A stretch of 64,000 nt of DNA from Trogon surrucura (GCA_020746105.1 CM036635.1:12728001-12792000); one strand, 5' to 3'; shown: positions 23,901 through 36,739, counted from the first letter of the stretch. The notes: generated by a model from the letters alone, not told the origin. Made by a program: numbers and translations.

Positions 23901-26900
23901 GTGTCTTTTGAACCAGCAGTAACTCTTTCTCCTAGGAGCGGTCTCGTTCTGTCTGCCTTCTGTGTGAATACGTATATTTTTTTAAGAGTAATTTGAAAAA
24001 TAATGATGGAAAATAGTGAAATTCTAGGATGAACTTTGAATAGTCTTAAACTCGGCCACTTTGTTTTCACACAACACTGGTAGCAGCATCTTTTTCTCCT
24101 CTCCCGACCCCACTGGCATGTCTAGAACACCAAAGGGAAGAAACAGTTCTTTGTCTGCCCGTTGTCCTACGTGGCAGGGGGCTGTGTTTTATGTAATTCT
24201 TGGCTGGGCGCTTGGGTGCTCACAAAGCTTTCCTGTGTGTAACCGGCATCGCGCGCGGGCTGGCGAGGCCGTCGGGAGAACGGGGACCCAGAGCCCTCGC
24301 GGACGGAGGTTAATTTCCGAAGGGAAAGGGGGGGAAGTGGCGGAGAAATGGCAATGGTTGGAGGTTTGTCACGGGTCACGCAGACACAGGCTCCGAAAAC
24401 AGCATCTCCGAGCTCTCGGGGAAGCCATCCCTGGGGGTCAGGAGGGATTGCCTGTCCCTCTGTCTTCTCTGAAGAGCGCGTTCTTCAGTTCCCAAACGGT
24501 CTCGAGTCCCTTTGGGATGATGCAGACCGTGTCCCTTGGTGTTGGTTTGAAGGACTGGGCTTTTTTTTTTTCACCCCTTTTCCCAAAATGAATTAAAATG
24601 CAGATTAACACACTCGTGCTGTGCCACACCAGCCGTCACAGCGAAGCTAATTGAAAATGGGGGTTTATGTGTGTCCCTTGCTGTGGTCTATAGGTGAGTT
24701 CTGCCTAAATTGCTTTTTTTGTTGTTTTTCTTTTAAGAAAGGAGTCGTTTAGCATTTACTGCGCTGTTGTTCCTTCCATCTCTAGATGAGCTAGACAGCG
24801 TGGAGGTGCTGACCTCCGCCAGAGTGATGCATCTGGACTTTGTGCTGCTCCAAAATGCAGTGTTTCTCAAGGCAGGAAAAATAACCTGCCTTGCATTGTT
24901 AGAAATAAAAATACCCTAATAAATCCGGTGTTGGTGACGTTGGCTGCCACGTGTGCTGCTTCTTGGAAAAAACGCGAAATATTCCTTTATGAAGTGGCAT
25001 TTGTTCCAACATAAGCGGAAAAAATCCCTTTTTTTCAGTTGTGACGATGGAGGGAAATAATCACACACCTTTTGTTAGAATACAAAACTCACTTCTGGCC
25101 CACAGCTCTCGAGGGCTGGAGTCTTGTCCTGTACATATCACAGTTACTTGTAATGTGCTGCGGCGTGATGGAAGGAGCCGCACGATTACAGTCTGGGACT
25201 CGCACGCGTTAGCAAGAGGTGTAGCCCTGTGTGCCTGGGAGTTTGGTGAGGAGAGGTCTGACAGGAAAAGGAGCTGCGCTGGAAAAGAACCCCTGCTAAC
25301 GTTTGGAACGGTTTCCAAATCCCCTAGAGACGTGAACACTGCTGTCATGGAGCTGCTGATCATGGCGTATGCACTGAAGACTTCTTGTGCCAGGAACATC
25401 ATCGGGGTCATCCCGTACTTCCCCTACAGCAAACAGAGCAAGATGAGGAAGAGGGGCTCCATCGTCTGCAAGCTGCTGGCGTCCATGCTCGCCAAGGCAG
25501 GTGGGTGTCGCGGGGAGCCGCAGCGGGGTGGGGCTGCCGGGCACCTGTCCTTCCCCCCTTCTCCCGTTGGATGCAGGGATGTGCTGCCGAGCCCTTGAGC
25601 CACTTTAGGGGAACTAATTTTCATCAGCTTAATTTTATTTCTTTGTAACTAGCACCTGGGGAAGTGGCCTAAAAGTGTCATATTGAGGTACAGTGTCAGC
25701 CCAGTGCTGTGACTTAGTGTGTGCCTGTTTCTCATCATGTCTTTGGAACTTTTTACGTTAACCCGTTTATGCTTATTTTATCACGTGGCGTAATAGTCTG
25801 CGTAACAGCTAAAATAGTCTGGAAAATGGGGCTGTTTGAGGAACTCCAGCCGTGTGGGAGTTGTCTCAATGAATTGCTATCTTCTTTTTTTCCTTAGGTT
25901 TAACTCATATTATCACTATGGACCTTCATCAAAAGGAAATTCAAGGCTTCTTCAGCTTCCCAGTAGACAACCTGAGAGCATCCCCTTTCCTGCTTCAGTA
26001 TATACAGGAAGAAGTGAGGTTACTCTAGTTCTAAATATATATATATATATCTCAACTTGTCTGAACTTGTTTTAATTCGATAGCAGCATTGAGCCCCTGC
26101 TTATGCAGAGGTGGGGTCGTCAGGCCAGGTCAGTCGTTCTGATAGTGAGTTCTTTCTTAGGGGGTGCCTACTGCATGTTTCTCAGGAAAGTGGGGAAAAT
26201 GTTATGTTGTATGATTGCACCTGGGTAGAAATGGAGCTCTTGACCATCGACAGGGGAGGAGCGTGCTCTCTGTGGAGTTAGTGCCTCTTGACAAATGCTA
26301 TTTATGCCTCTGCCTCTAATCACCTTTTAAATCCTGTTAAACTGCCTCCCCTTGCTCTTTGCTCTGCGCAGGGTATCTGACTGCTCTGAATTATTGATAG
26401 ACTTTGTCTCGGGCTGAGCGTAGGAATGCTGAGCACAGCAGGGCTGGGGGCAAGGCGTGGAGGTTTTATTTTCCGCGTGCACAAGACGATCATTTGTACC
26501 CAGCTCATGAGAACGAGGCTTTCCCTACACAGAGAGCGGGTGCTGGGCTCAGACCTTCCCCTGCAGGCAGAAGTAGCTGCAGCTGGTCTGCGTAGGGTTG
26601 GTTAAACACACTGCATGTTCCCCCCTTTGCCCGTTTTGAACCCAAAGGTGGAACAGTTTGGAACGAGGGAGGCAGTGCCCGCTCTGTGCGGGCAGCTGTG
26701 CTCTCAGCGCTGCCGGCCGGGCTGTGACTGGTGGGCATGAGCAGGGGAGGAGGCAGAGAGCCGCGGTCGTGTGCGGGGTAGGACCTGCAGTGTTGCCTGT
26801 GCTGGACTTCGTTGCATTGCATTGGAGGCAGAATTCACAAATACTGGGGTTGAAAACAAGTGCAGTTGCCTTTCTAGTTTCTTGCCACAGAATGCAAGTT

Positions 26901-29900
26901 TAGACGGGACATTAGGAAGAAATCCTTCACGGAAAGAGTGGTCAGACACTGGAACAGACTACCTGGGGAGGGGGTTGAGTCGCCATCCCTGGGCGTGTTT
27001 AAGTGTCGCTTGGATGTGGTGTTGGGTGAGATGGTTCAGGGGTGAGCTTGTAGTGTAGGGTTAATGGTTGTGTTGTAGGGTTAATGGTTGGACTTGATGA
27101 TCCCAAGGGTCTTTTCCAACCTGAACTGTTCCATGATTCTATGATAACACCGAGGTCACGGGTTCGATCCCCGTTGGGTCCCCATGTGTTGCCTGATCTA
27201 GTTGAGAGGCGTCCCTGGCCATGACAGGGAGGTTGGATTAAATGATCTCCAAGGTCCCTTCCAGCCTGGGCCATTCTATGATTCTGTGATTTGGGGGGAG
27301 GGGGAGTGGGCAGGATTATTCAGCCACGTATTATTAAATGAGTTACTCGCTAGCAAGAAGATCTTTACTTAATTAACTTTTTATCACATCCAGATTCCAG
27401 ACTACAGAAACGCAGTTATTGTAGCCAAATCCCCGGATGCAGCTAAAAGGTAAAGGGATGCTTTACTAGCTGGTTGAAAGTAACTTGGGAAAGATCTGGG
27501 CTGATAGGAAATACACCAAGAAAACCATGGAAGGGTTGCAAATGCATCAGCAGTCTGGTCTGTAAGCCCACCGTTGCTGGGAACGAGTGGACGTCTGCAG
27601 TGGTGCAGACAGGTGGCTGAATTTGGCAGTTGCAGCCCTGTGGGGAGTCAGCTCTGGAGGTCTCTGCTGCTGCAGAGCTGGGTGGTTCACCTGAGGCCAG
27701 GATCAGACTTGCTGCCTGAGTTTCAGCAGTGCCTGACCATCTCAGAATGCATTTAGCATGTGGAGGAACACCAGGAGAACCCCTGTGGTGGAGCCAAGGG
27801 GCAGAGCAGGCTTTGGGATATTAAGGAGGGGTGAAAAGTCACTTCGGTTGCATTTTGTCGCTGGGGAACAGCCACAGAGGCGCAGCCTTTGCTTGTCTCG
27901 TTGGGTCTGGGGGAGATGTGCTGCACTGGGCTGTGAAGTTGCATCAGTCCAGCCTCCTGCTGACGTGCTGTGGTTGTCCTGCAGGGCTCAGTCTTACGCG
28001 GAGAGACTGCGGCTGGGACTGGCGGTGATCCACGGAGAGGCTCAGTGTACAGAGCAGGATATGGATGACGGGCGTCACTCCCCTCCGATGGTCAAAAATG
28101 CAACTGTGCATCCTGGTCTGGAGCTGCCATGTAAGATGAAGCTTCTCTGCTTACCTTTAGGGGGAGAAAAAAAAAAAAGTCTGGTGGGAAATTGCTGCTG
28201 GTTTAGTTGTGTAGGTGTAACCAACCTAATGGCAGTTGGACCAGTGGTATTTTTCTCCTGGAAAGGTTGGTGTCAGCGAGTTGTAGGAGAAGGTAGAGGG
28301 GAGGGTTTTTGTTTAGCTTTTTCTGACCATGCAGAGCATCAATATTTTTCTCCTTGACTGTGCCCTCTCGATGGTGTCAGACTGACAGACTGCTGATAAC
28401 TGGCGCTTTTACAGTGCCCAGCAACAAAACTCGTGGAGCTAATGCAACAGAAGAGAAATGCAGAAACGTAACTCACGTGGGAACGGGCGCTGGGTCAGGC
28501 TTCTGTCCCTGAGGTGGAGGGGGGGGCTGGCCTTTGCCTTCGCCTCCTGCTGCGGCCGTTGTTACTGCTGGAAATTCTCTTCATCCTGGCAGCCAGGTGA
28601 TCACATTCCAGTGTCTGTTTAACAGGGTTTGGAGGTTTTTGTGGCTGGGGTGAATAGGTTCCCCGAGAGCCTTGCTGAGCTGCTCCCTGTGCTCTTGCCG
28701 TTGATCGATAAGCTGCTGGTTTGGGCGCCCAGAGCAAAGGAAAAAGGAGGAAACCTGTGTGCTGGGAAATGCTGTCCTCTTAGGATTGCTTGCGCTCCTG
28801 CAACAGCAGCACAATCAGACTCCAGCTCCCTCTTGAGAAGATTTTAGCTTTCTAGGTAGATGGGGGTAGGACGGGAACAGGGTGCGGTGAATGGGGCTGA
28901 GAAGTGGCCGCGTGCTGCTGGCACTGGCGGGGAACTACCCATCCAACAGCCAAACTTAATTACAGCAACAGTGGCTTGGGCTGCTGCTAAGTGTCTCCCC
29001 TTGTCTTTTGAAGCTGAGGGAGAGCGTCCAACCAGCTTGTGGGCAGGTGGTGAAGAGGAGACGAGTGAGACTGCAGGCATTTTGCTTTGCCCCAGTCATC
29101 GCTTGGTAGTGCTTCCAGTTAAACAAAGCTTGTGTTGGTGGTGAAACTCCCCTAGGGCCTCAGGGAGCAGGTGGGGTTTGGCAGTGAAATCTGGGACTTC
29201 ATCTTGATGAAAGAGGAGGAAGGGGATTTTTTTCATGCCCTTCTAACAAAGCAGGAGTTTGCGTGGTTACTCTTGGCCTTTTCCTTCCCCTCCTGCTCTG
29301 AAGAGGATGCTGGCCTCCAAAATGTCACTGGCCAGCTGACATTTGTCTGCTCCTGGCGTGTTCATGTGACTGTGTTTTTATTTCCAACCATGTCACTTTA
29401 AGAAAGCTCAACTGTGGGAGCTTGTGCTGCTCATACAAAAATGTGCCCTTGTCTGGTTTAGTTACGATTCCAGTGGAAAATTGTTTTCAGTGCTCAGCTG
29501 TCCAAACACAAACTAATTTGCTGTGTATCACGGCTTTCTTATTTTATCTCCTGCAGAAACTCAGCACTTGACTAATGACCTTACATTCCCGCATGCCCAG
29601 GGCACAGATGTAAAACAAACAAGCCCTGACTTGGTAGCTGTCTGTCGAGGAGATGCAGGGTGGATTTCGGGACAAAATTGTCCAAAACTCAGTAGAAAGT
29701 TGCTTTTCTCTCCCCGTTTTCTAAGCTGAAAGATGCCTGGGTTTGCGTGAGCTGGGCTCTGTTCCCAGGAGTGCAGAATACTGAGGTGATACCTGTCTGG
29801 AAGTGGTCTGGAAGCTTCTGGTGCTTCCTGCTTGTGTCACAGGCTCTGCCTTGGGGCTGCGCTCTGCCGGACGGAGGCAGGGATGGAGGCAGGGATGGCA

Positions 29901-32900
29901 ACGCTCCAAGTGTCAGCACTTACCCTGTCTGCTGCGCCTCCCCTCTTGTCATTTGGAAAGCATCTTCTCACCTCAAGTGGCGCATCAGGCACAGCCCCTG
30001 ATCGGCTCGTCCTGCCCTGGGAGAGAGGCAAAACCCGTGTCTGGGAGCAGCCCCAGAGCGCTGCAGTGATGACTTACGCTTTACGTCATTTTCCGTGAGC
30101 TTCCTCGTGGTGCGGCCGGGCTCCTGCACCTTTTCTCCCGGTTCTAGCTGAGACCACGTGCCTTTAATTAACGAGCGTTACGCAGCGTAATGGCTTATTT
30201 ATTGTCCTGACGGGATGCTCTGGTTTGGTGTCACACGGAGCGCTTTGGGGAAGTCCCAAAGGTGCTTCCAGTTGCATTCTTGAAGTGCTGTGCTAGAGCG
30301 GCAGCAGCAGCAGCTCGTGTCACTCAGACCCCAGGAGTGGGGGCCTTTGAGGCAGGTGTCCCTCCGAGGTTATTCTCTTTGATTGGGGGCTCTTTGTGTC
30401 CCCGGGCTCGCAGCTGGCTTGAGGCTGTGCTTTAATGAGTGCCTGTGGACTCCTTGCACGTTTCCTCCTCCTCAAGAAGAGGGGCGCCGGCTGTTAAATG
30501 ATTTCGGTGGCTTTGGAATTCAGCGCTTCGTGCAGATGCGTCACAGTCTGCCGCAAACCCGGAGCCCAGCACACCGCCACGAAGGACACGACTTTGGCCG
30601 ACAAACCGGAGCGACCGTGGGTCTGTTCCTGCGTCGCTGTCCCCATCCCTTTCCTGCCTCCAGGCTGGGCGCAGGGATGTTTTCGGTCCTTCCTGATCCA
30701 TCTCGTCACAAAGCGGTTCGTTCTTGAGCGGCCTTTTGCTGCCAGACCCTCTCGTGAAGGCAGCGTTATTCTTGGCGGTGACCGTTGGAAGGCGTGCGGT
30801 CAGCTCCCAGCGGAACTTGTTTTGGTGTTTCCTGACCCGTTTTTGACCGCTCGATTCAAGCAGCAGTTGTACGTGCCTGGGAATGCTGGTTTTTGTGCAG
30901 ATGAGCCTCACCTTTAGCACGTGGTGCTGCGGTGCCTGTCGCTCCCGTCACAATGCCCGCGCGGCTTTGCCTGGTGAACGTATTTGCCCACCACCCCTCA
31001 GCGTTCTTTGATATTCTCATTTTATAAAATGGTGGTTGCTTGGGTTGTGGTTTTTTTTTCCCCCTCTTTTCTTTATTTTTCTCCCCAGAAGCTGCCATAA
31101 GCATCTTTTCTGACTCTCCAGGAAAGATGAAACAGCAGCTCTTTTACCTGAGCTCATACGTAATCCAAGGGGTCGTGCCAGGCAGAAGTACAGCTGTGGT
31201 TCCTTCTGTTGCCCTCTTTTGTCTGCATACAAATAAAGGGTTTGTGTCTGCGAGGAGAATGTTCTTAATTATTTGAATTATTTTTCAAACCACCTTCTCT
31301 TAGCAGTTCTGACTTGCACATCTTGATGTGTCCAAAGATTTTGAAGGAAAAAACCAAACACTACTGGCCACAGTAACCCTTGCGTAAGCTCTCATCCCGT
31401 TGGAACAGTCCTCTTGAGGTTTGGTGTGGTTGTGGATACATCTTTGGCTTGCAAATTTTTTTTTTTTCTTTTCTTTGCAGAGGAAATTGAACAAGAAAAA
31501 GGGAGAACATCTCTTTAGGATCCGGGTAGGTCGACACGTTGCCTACCATACTTGAAAAATAAAGCAAAACTGAAATACAGCATTTAAAACCAGACCAAGC
31601 GATGCTAAGCGCTGCGGATGTTGCTCGCTGCCGTGTTAGTCTTTAGGCATAGCAAGGGATGTGTCTGCTTCCTTTGTGAAGTAGAAGGGTACAGATTTGC
31701 TGAAGCTTCACCTGTTTGTGAGTAAAATAGTGCTGAATTTCAGCTCCCTGGGCCAGTTCACCATTTGCTTAGAGTTTTCCCTACCCTGGCTGTTGTAAAC
31801 AGAATTGGTGCTCATCTGTGAAGGATGGGATGGCATCCAGAAGTGATTCCCAGCTCCCACCAGGAGTTTTGTTACTGTCCAAGTTTAGATAATAAACTAA
31901 CAGCTAATCTAAGCAGGTTTGGTAGTGCCTGTAATTGAAATTTGCAGTCAGCTTATCTCTCATGATGCTTAATCTTATTTTATTACAAAAGCTGTTCCTT
32001 CTCGTCAGAATATTTTTCCCTTCACGATCTAGGCTTGACTTTGCATTTGATAGGAGGCTCAGAAGTGACAGCACAGGGGAGGCTGGGGAACCTGTGCTCC
32101 CAAGAGCAGTTAACTCTTAGGTCCAAGGTAGCTGTGACTTGAACTGCAAAACCTAGCGATGAGTAACGTAATTTTGGGCCAAACAGAACTACTGGACACC
32201 TTTCGTGGTGCTTTGGTAGGCTTATGGAAAACCAGTGTGTGGAGTAGGTTGTGTGTATGAAGAGCAGCTCTGCACGTGAGTCCTGGGAGCCGTGGTCCTT
32301 CCAAGTGCTCTCGTTGCAGCCCTCGGTCTGACTCGCTCGCTCACGCGGCTGCTCGGGTGCTCTGAGCGTTCCCCGCCGTGAGGAGTTGTGGAGACAGCCC
32401 TGGCTCAGCCTGCGCTCTGGAGCGAGGAGTTTCCTGCAGGGCTTTTTATTTTTTGACCCAGGAGGGCAGAAATCAATATTCGGACAGGCTCTTGGACGGG
32501 CGGTGCCTTGTGTTCTCATGATGCTCGAGTAGTATATTCAAGGGGGCTATTGTAAAGGAGAAAATCTTCCTATCTCGGGTGCCCAGAACTCCTCAGCACT
32601 TGAGAAGCCTCTGTGGCCACAATCCTGGCAAGGCCTGAGCGTACAAAGAGAAGGGGTACAAGGTGCCTCGGTGGGACGCTTTGTGCTCCCTGTAGGGGCC
32701 GTAAAATCTGGGGGGGGTGCAGGGGGCCGGGTAAGCGTTACAAAATACTGACTCAGGGTGATCTTATCACTCCCTACAACTCCCTGCAGGGAGGGTGCAG
32801 TCAGGTGGGGTCGGGCTCTTCTCCCAGGATGAGAGGGCACGGCCTGAAACTGCGTCGGGAGGTTTAGGTTAGGCCTCAGCAAGCACTGCCCAGGGCAGGG

Positions 32901-35776
32901 GGAGTCCCCGTCCCTGGGGGGGTTTGAGGAGAGGCTGGATGTGGCGCTGGGTGCCCTGCTCTGGCCCGTGTGGGGGTGTTGGGTCATGGGCTGAACTTGA
33001 TGATCTCAGAGGGCTTTTCCAGCCTCAGACCCACTGACGTGTGCGTGGCCAGCACTGTGCCCTTTCCGTGCTGGGAGGTTTTGTCCTGCCTTTGTTGTAT
33101 AAACCAGCACCCTCGGGAAGTGAGAGGTTTGGTTTATGGACAGCAAGTCCCTTCCCGTGTCAGAGGGATTGCGTTACATCGGGACACTCTCAGGGCATCC
33201 TAATTCAAAAAGATGTTGGTTTTTTTATACCACTGCTGGAAGTTTTTCAGGGCAAAGGATAAAGCCTGTGACAAATGTAGTTTTTACATGAACCGTGTCA
33301 GTGAAAATGTAGAGTCATAAGGGGGGTAGAACTTTATTTCCGTGTACATCCTTTCCCTGTCTGTCGGATAGCGCAGCCCCTCAGCGTCACCTTTTGCTTC
33401 CGGTTGCTGGTTGCGCTGAGCTTGAACTGGATTTTGTCCTATTCTTTCCATTGACCCACTTTGAAAAAAAAAAAAAAAAGGTAAAAAAACTCCAGCAAAT
33501 TTGCTTCTACAGACTTCCTTAAGCTTTCTTTGCCTAAGCAGGTGTTGTTATGGTCCTTACACCCTCTGAAAGAGCCTTATGGGTTTGGTGATACGAGAGA
33601 AAGCGAGTGAGCTGTGGGGCAGGTCTCGAAGCCTTCAGATGAATAATGAGTCCAACAGGTGAAAACCTGCACCTTGTAAAGCGTGTGCCCTTTGAGAGGT
33701 GTAGCTCAGAGAAGCCCATTTGTTGTTCCCCATCACGAGAGACCCCTTTTTCCTGTTCTGGAGCACAGACAAAGTAATATTTCCCATAAACTGGGTGCTG
33801 CTGCGTAGCTCTCCTTGCACAGGGGTGTGGCAGATAGTTGGGCTTGCTCACTGTCGGCAAGGTCAGGACGAGGTCCCCACCGAAACCCAGAGTTTCGTCT
33901 TGCTGCAGCAGTGCCGTTCACGTAAGGAGGAAAACAGTGGTCAAACCAACGGTTACCCGTGTCGGTGGGTGTCAGGGGAACGTGAACCCCACGTCTGTGT
34001 CAGTGCTCTGATACAAAACACAGTCAGGGGCTCTTGTGTGGCGGAGCTCCTGCGGTTCGACTCAGACCTAAGTGACTTAGGCTTTTTTTTTCTTCTTCTT
34101 TAGTGATGATGGCCAAGGAGAAACCGCCAATAACTGTGGTTGGAGACGTGGGAGGAAGAATTGCCATCATCGTGGTATGAGAGGAGGGCTGGGGGTGGCT
34201 TCCTCCCAGCATCTTTTCTTGAGCTGCTTTATCCCCAAGGGTGGGAACGTGATTATCTCTGGTTTTGCTGGTGGCTTTGGTTATTTTGGCTTTCTGTGGA
34301 AATGCTTTGTACTTCGGTGCTTTAAAACCTGAAATCCCCTTGAATCTGCAAATGTCAGGCATCTACAAACACTCAGCAGGTCCGGGACACGCAGAAAAAT
34401 CTCATGAAGAGTTTTAATAAAACGCCAACCAACCAAAAAAGCTTGCCAAGCTTCTCACGCTTGCTGTGTCGTGCTGCAGTGTAAGTAATCAACGTGCAGC
34501 TACCATCACAATGAAAAAAAATACCTTACTGAAGCTCTGTTTGTGTGTGTGTAAGGACTAATTTGTTTCTGAGACACAGCGTTTGTTCTGCACACTAGCA
34601 AAAGTGTCTGTAATTAGGAAGTTGGTGTTCACAGATCTAAATCTTGCACGTGGCTGTCCTTGTGTCTCACCAGCAGCTGAAGTAGACAGAGGGTTGTTTT
34701 TTTTCTGGCTGTGTGCATGGCCAAACTGCAGTACCCTGCAGATCCACTCCTGCCCTGCAGGCAGGGTAAACTTCTGGGTTTGATGTTATTTTTGTTCCTT
34801 CTCAGGATGACATCATCGATGATGTGGAAAGCTTTGTAGCTGCTGCAGAGATCCTGAAAGAGCGCGGAGCCTACAAGATTTTTGTGATGGCTACTCATGG
34901 GCTCCTGTCTGCGGACGCCCCGCGCCTCATAGAGGAATCCTCCATCGATGAGGTACGTCTGCTCTCTGGAGTGAAGAAGGGTGGGTCTGGTGGCTGGATT
35001 GATTTAAGGCACCACAAACCACAAAGTGATGTTCTTCCCTTGCCACCTAGTCTGCCTCTGAAATGACTAGTTTCATCAGGTGGTTTCAGTTAGCTCATTC
35101 TTCATCGAGAGGAGAAAAAAACCCACCGTGTGGCTAGTACTTGTTCAGATCAGATCTGCTTCTCCGTGTATGTTTTCTCTCTATGCACAGATATTAGTCA
35201 TCCCCGCCTGGACACTTCCCTCACCGCAGCTGGATGTGTGTGACAGCTTTCTCACTGTATAAACCTTCTGCCTGTCCCTCTGTCCCAGCTGATAACGGGC
35301 TGTTGGGTACATTAAGAGATTTCAAACCTCGCCTTTAGTAACAAACTGGTTGGATCCTGTCATCAAAATGGATCCGTCAGCCCATGTGGAGGTGGCTGTT
35401 GTCAAGTAGAGTGCTGCTCCCCTCAACAGATTGACTTTCACGTGAGGGACACCATTTATTTTAATCTCTTTTTTTTTCCAACATACAAGGGTTTCTCCTC
35501 CCGACCTGTTAAGCAGCAGGCACGCACCACTCGTGGAGTTACGCTCGCCCTCACCAAACAGCTCCCCTACGGTATCAGTGGCACAACTAAGGGCGTTTTC
35601 TTTCTGGTGCTCCGCAGGTGGTGGTAACCAACACGGTTCCTCACGAGGTACAGAAGCTGCAGTGCCCCAAGATAAAGACTGTGGATATCAGTTTGATCCT
35701 CTCTGAAGCCATCCGGCGAATCCACAACGGCGAGTCCATGGCCTATCTCTTCCGCAACATCACTGTTGATGACTAG
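11929..35776 (+). CDS. PRPSAP1: PRPP synthetase-associated protein 1 (PAP39), ten coding exons
   Basis: Non-catalytic subunit of the cytosolic ribose-phosphate pyrophosphokinase complex, thought to restrain PRPS activity and so PRPP supply for nucleotide synthesis. Exons: 11929-12011, 19966-20018, 21645-21711, 25328-25500, 25898-26013, 27394-27449, 27985-28130, 34104-34174, 34806-34952, 35618-35776. They sum to 1,071 nt = 356 aa plus stop, equal to the human protein, and all phases agree. The protein begins [20 protein letters not shown]. It contains [16 protein letters not shown] and [19 protein letters not shown] (near residues 130-150) and ends [12 protein letters not shown]. Where catalytic PRPS1 has DDMADTCGT in the PRPP loop, this has DDIIDDVES (about residue 256), the family's inactive version. 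An in-frame ATG at 11,848 would add 27 residues (MPRKLLLPYKSVFSHF...), with no stop between. I chose 11,929 for its Kozak purine and length match. Confidence 0.97.
12012..19965 (+). other. PRPSAP1 intron 1
   Basis: This 8-kb intron runs from donor GA|GTAAGT to acceptor TCCAG|GCGTCTCGG. The only structure I could find is the hairpin at 14,081-14,172. A short A-rich run lies near 19,541-19,563. I see no exon, RNA gene or intact repeat. Confidence 0.6.
14081..14172. repeat. 92-nt imperfect hairpin (inverted repeat) in PRPSAP1 intron 1
   Basis: The arm at 14,081-14,118 (TCCTCTAATATTGTGCGTT, then a T-rich stretch with TTTAAAGTT) pairs with 14,138-14,172, which reads TAAAAGAACTTTAAAAC then AACACGCAATATTAGGAG. 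The loop is about 19 nt. Only a few mismatches and a bulge interrupt about 35 pairs. It could be a MITE-like remnant or a microRNA-type hairpin. I do not recognise a mature microRNA in it. Confidence 0.6.
20019..25327 (+). other. PRPSAP1 introns 2 and 3 (exon 3 at 21645-21711)
   Basis: Apart from exon 3, these introns show no recognisable gene or complete repeat. 23,340-23,800 is a GC-richer patch with open frames in several phases but no familiar protein. The acceptor before exon 4 (AAATCCCCTAG) has a poor pyrimidine tract, but the exon is certain from its protein. Confidence 0.55.
26035..26050. repeat. (AT)n microsatellite
   Basis: A short run of alternating A and T lies about 20 nt inside PRPSAP1 intron 5. 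It may be length-polymorphic. No function is implied. Confidence 0.8.
26883..27144 (+). mobile_element. CR1 LINE 3' end in PRPSAP1 intron 5
   Basis: The fragment reads through CR1 3' sequence: GACATTAGGAAGAAATCCTT, AGAGTGGTCAGACACTGGAA, GTCGCCATCCCTGG, GGACTTGATGATCCCAAGGG and CCATGATTCTATGA. A short internal duplication (GTAGGGTTAATGGTT twice, about 27,054-27,090) sits before the tail. It is directly followed by the SINE fragment at 27,143. Confidence 0.9.
27143..27292 (+). mobile_element. tRNA-Ile-headed SINE with CR1 tail (TguSINE1-like), 5' truncated
   Basis: ATAACACCGAGGTCACGG followed by GTTCGATCCCCGTTGGGTCC matches the 3' half of tRNA-Ile, including the T-arm (ACGGG-TTCGATC-CCCGT, all five pairs) and the pol III B box. 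A linker follows, then a CR1-type tail (GGTTGGATTAAATGATCTCC, AAGGTCCCTTCCAGCC, ATTCTATGATTCTGTGAT). The D-arm and anticodon stem are missing, so it is a truncated SINE and not a tRNA gene. The structure is that of TguSINE1, described from passerine birds. The name is from memory. Confidence 0.72.
28131..34103 (+). other. PRPSAP1 intron 7
   Basis: This 6-kb intron holds a CR1 3' fragment at 32,855-33,030 and a poly(A) run near 33,465-33,480, and otherwise nothing recognisable. A small doublet GGAGGCAGGGAT lies near 29,872-29,898. Confidence 0.55.
32855..33030 (+). mobile_element. CR1 LINE 3' fragment in PRPSAP1 intron 7
   Basis: Shows GGGGGGTTTGAGGAGAGGCT, GGATGTGGCGCTGGGTGCCC and GGGCTGAACTTGATGATCTC, the usual order of a CR1 3' end. 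It fades at CCAGCCTCAGACCCACTGA, so the 8-bp tail is worn away. Weaker similarity may extend left towards 32,630. Confidence 0.75.
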
Positions 35777-36692
35777 ACCTGACGCTGCCCCCGTCCTGGC
35801 TTCCACGAGAGAAGGAAATATGCATGAAAAGGCAATACCATAAATTATAGGCATAACACAACTGTTTGTTCTTGTAGGAGCTTGAAGGTTTTCAGGGTCT
35901 TGAGCCATGAGATCTAATAGAAAAAAATCAACCTGACCAGCACTTTACAGGTGAATCGAAGAGGCCACTCGCAGTGGGGAGGATTACATCTTAACTGAGA
36001 TGGAGAAATGAGGTGGTGTTGAATTTTTAAGTTCCTTTAAACTTTCTTATGTTTTTTGTAGCGTGTTATCTCTTGCCCTGTAGGGAGGGAAAGAAAAGCA
36101 AACCAGAAGTAGCTTTCAGCTTATGAGAAGGGAATAGAAGACTGCTCGTTGCTGCGTGGGGGCAGCAAGAGGAGACAGCCTTTGGGTTTCTTTTTCTCAC
36201 AGAGAGCAGGAGGGAGCGCAGGCGGCCGGGCTGGCCTGCTCACTGCTGGCAGAGCTGGCCAGCAGAGCGGCTCCTTGCCAGCGGAGCGGCCTCTCACCTC
36301 TCGCGCAGCACAGCGAGGACCTTCATCGGAGCCAAGTTAGCGGAACGGCCCGAAAGGGCAGCTTAGGGCAACCCATTCGCAGGGCCGCTCGCGTCCCAGA
36401 GTCGGGGCACCGGCAATGAGCTCACGTGTGTCTCCCAGCAGGGCGAGGGGTGCTAGTTAACGCACTGGCCTTTTCATTTCATGAGCCTTGGATCATTATT
36501 GTTCTTCGGTGGCCAAGTCGCATGAGGGTCTGGGTCCTTGCCTGAACGCGTGTCTGCACTGCAAAACCGGGTGGGAAGTCTTAGAGTTGCCTGGGGGCTT
36601 GCGAGTCGTGGCAGTCTCGTGGGGAAGGGCAGTTGGAACAACACCTGCCTGTAATGCAGCTGTGCTCTCCAAAACACTAACACTGAACCTGC

Positions 36693-36698
36693 AATAAA
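36693..36698 (+). terminator. PRPSAP1 polyadenylation signal
   Basis: AATAAA lies about 920 nt after the stop and is followed by a U/GU-rich stretch (ATTTTTGGTGCTTTCTGTG). That gives a 3' UTR of about 0.94 kb. A second AATAAA at 36,933-36,938 is an alternative. Confidence 0.7.
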
Positions 36699-36739
36699 AA
36701 GCATAGGATTTTTCATTTTTGGTGCTTTCTGTGAACCCT

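Noticed and set aside
27150-27184. A tRNA gene, because of the perfect T-arm
   Set aside because: No D-arm, A box or anticodon stem is present, and a CR1 tail follows. It is the head of a truncated SINE.
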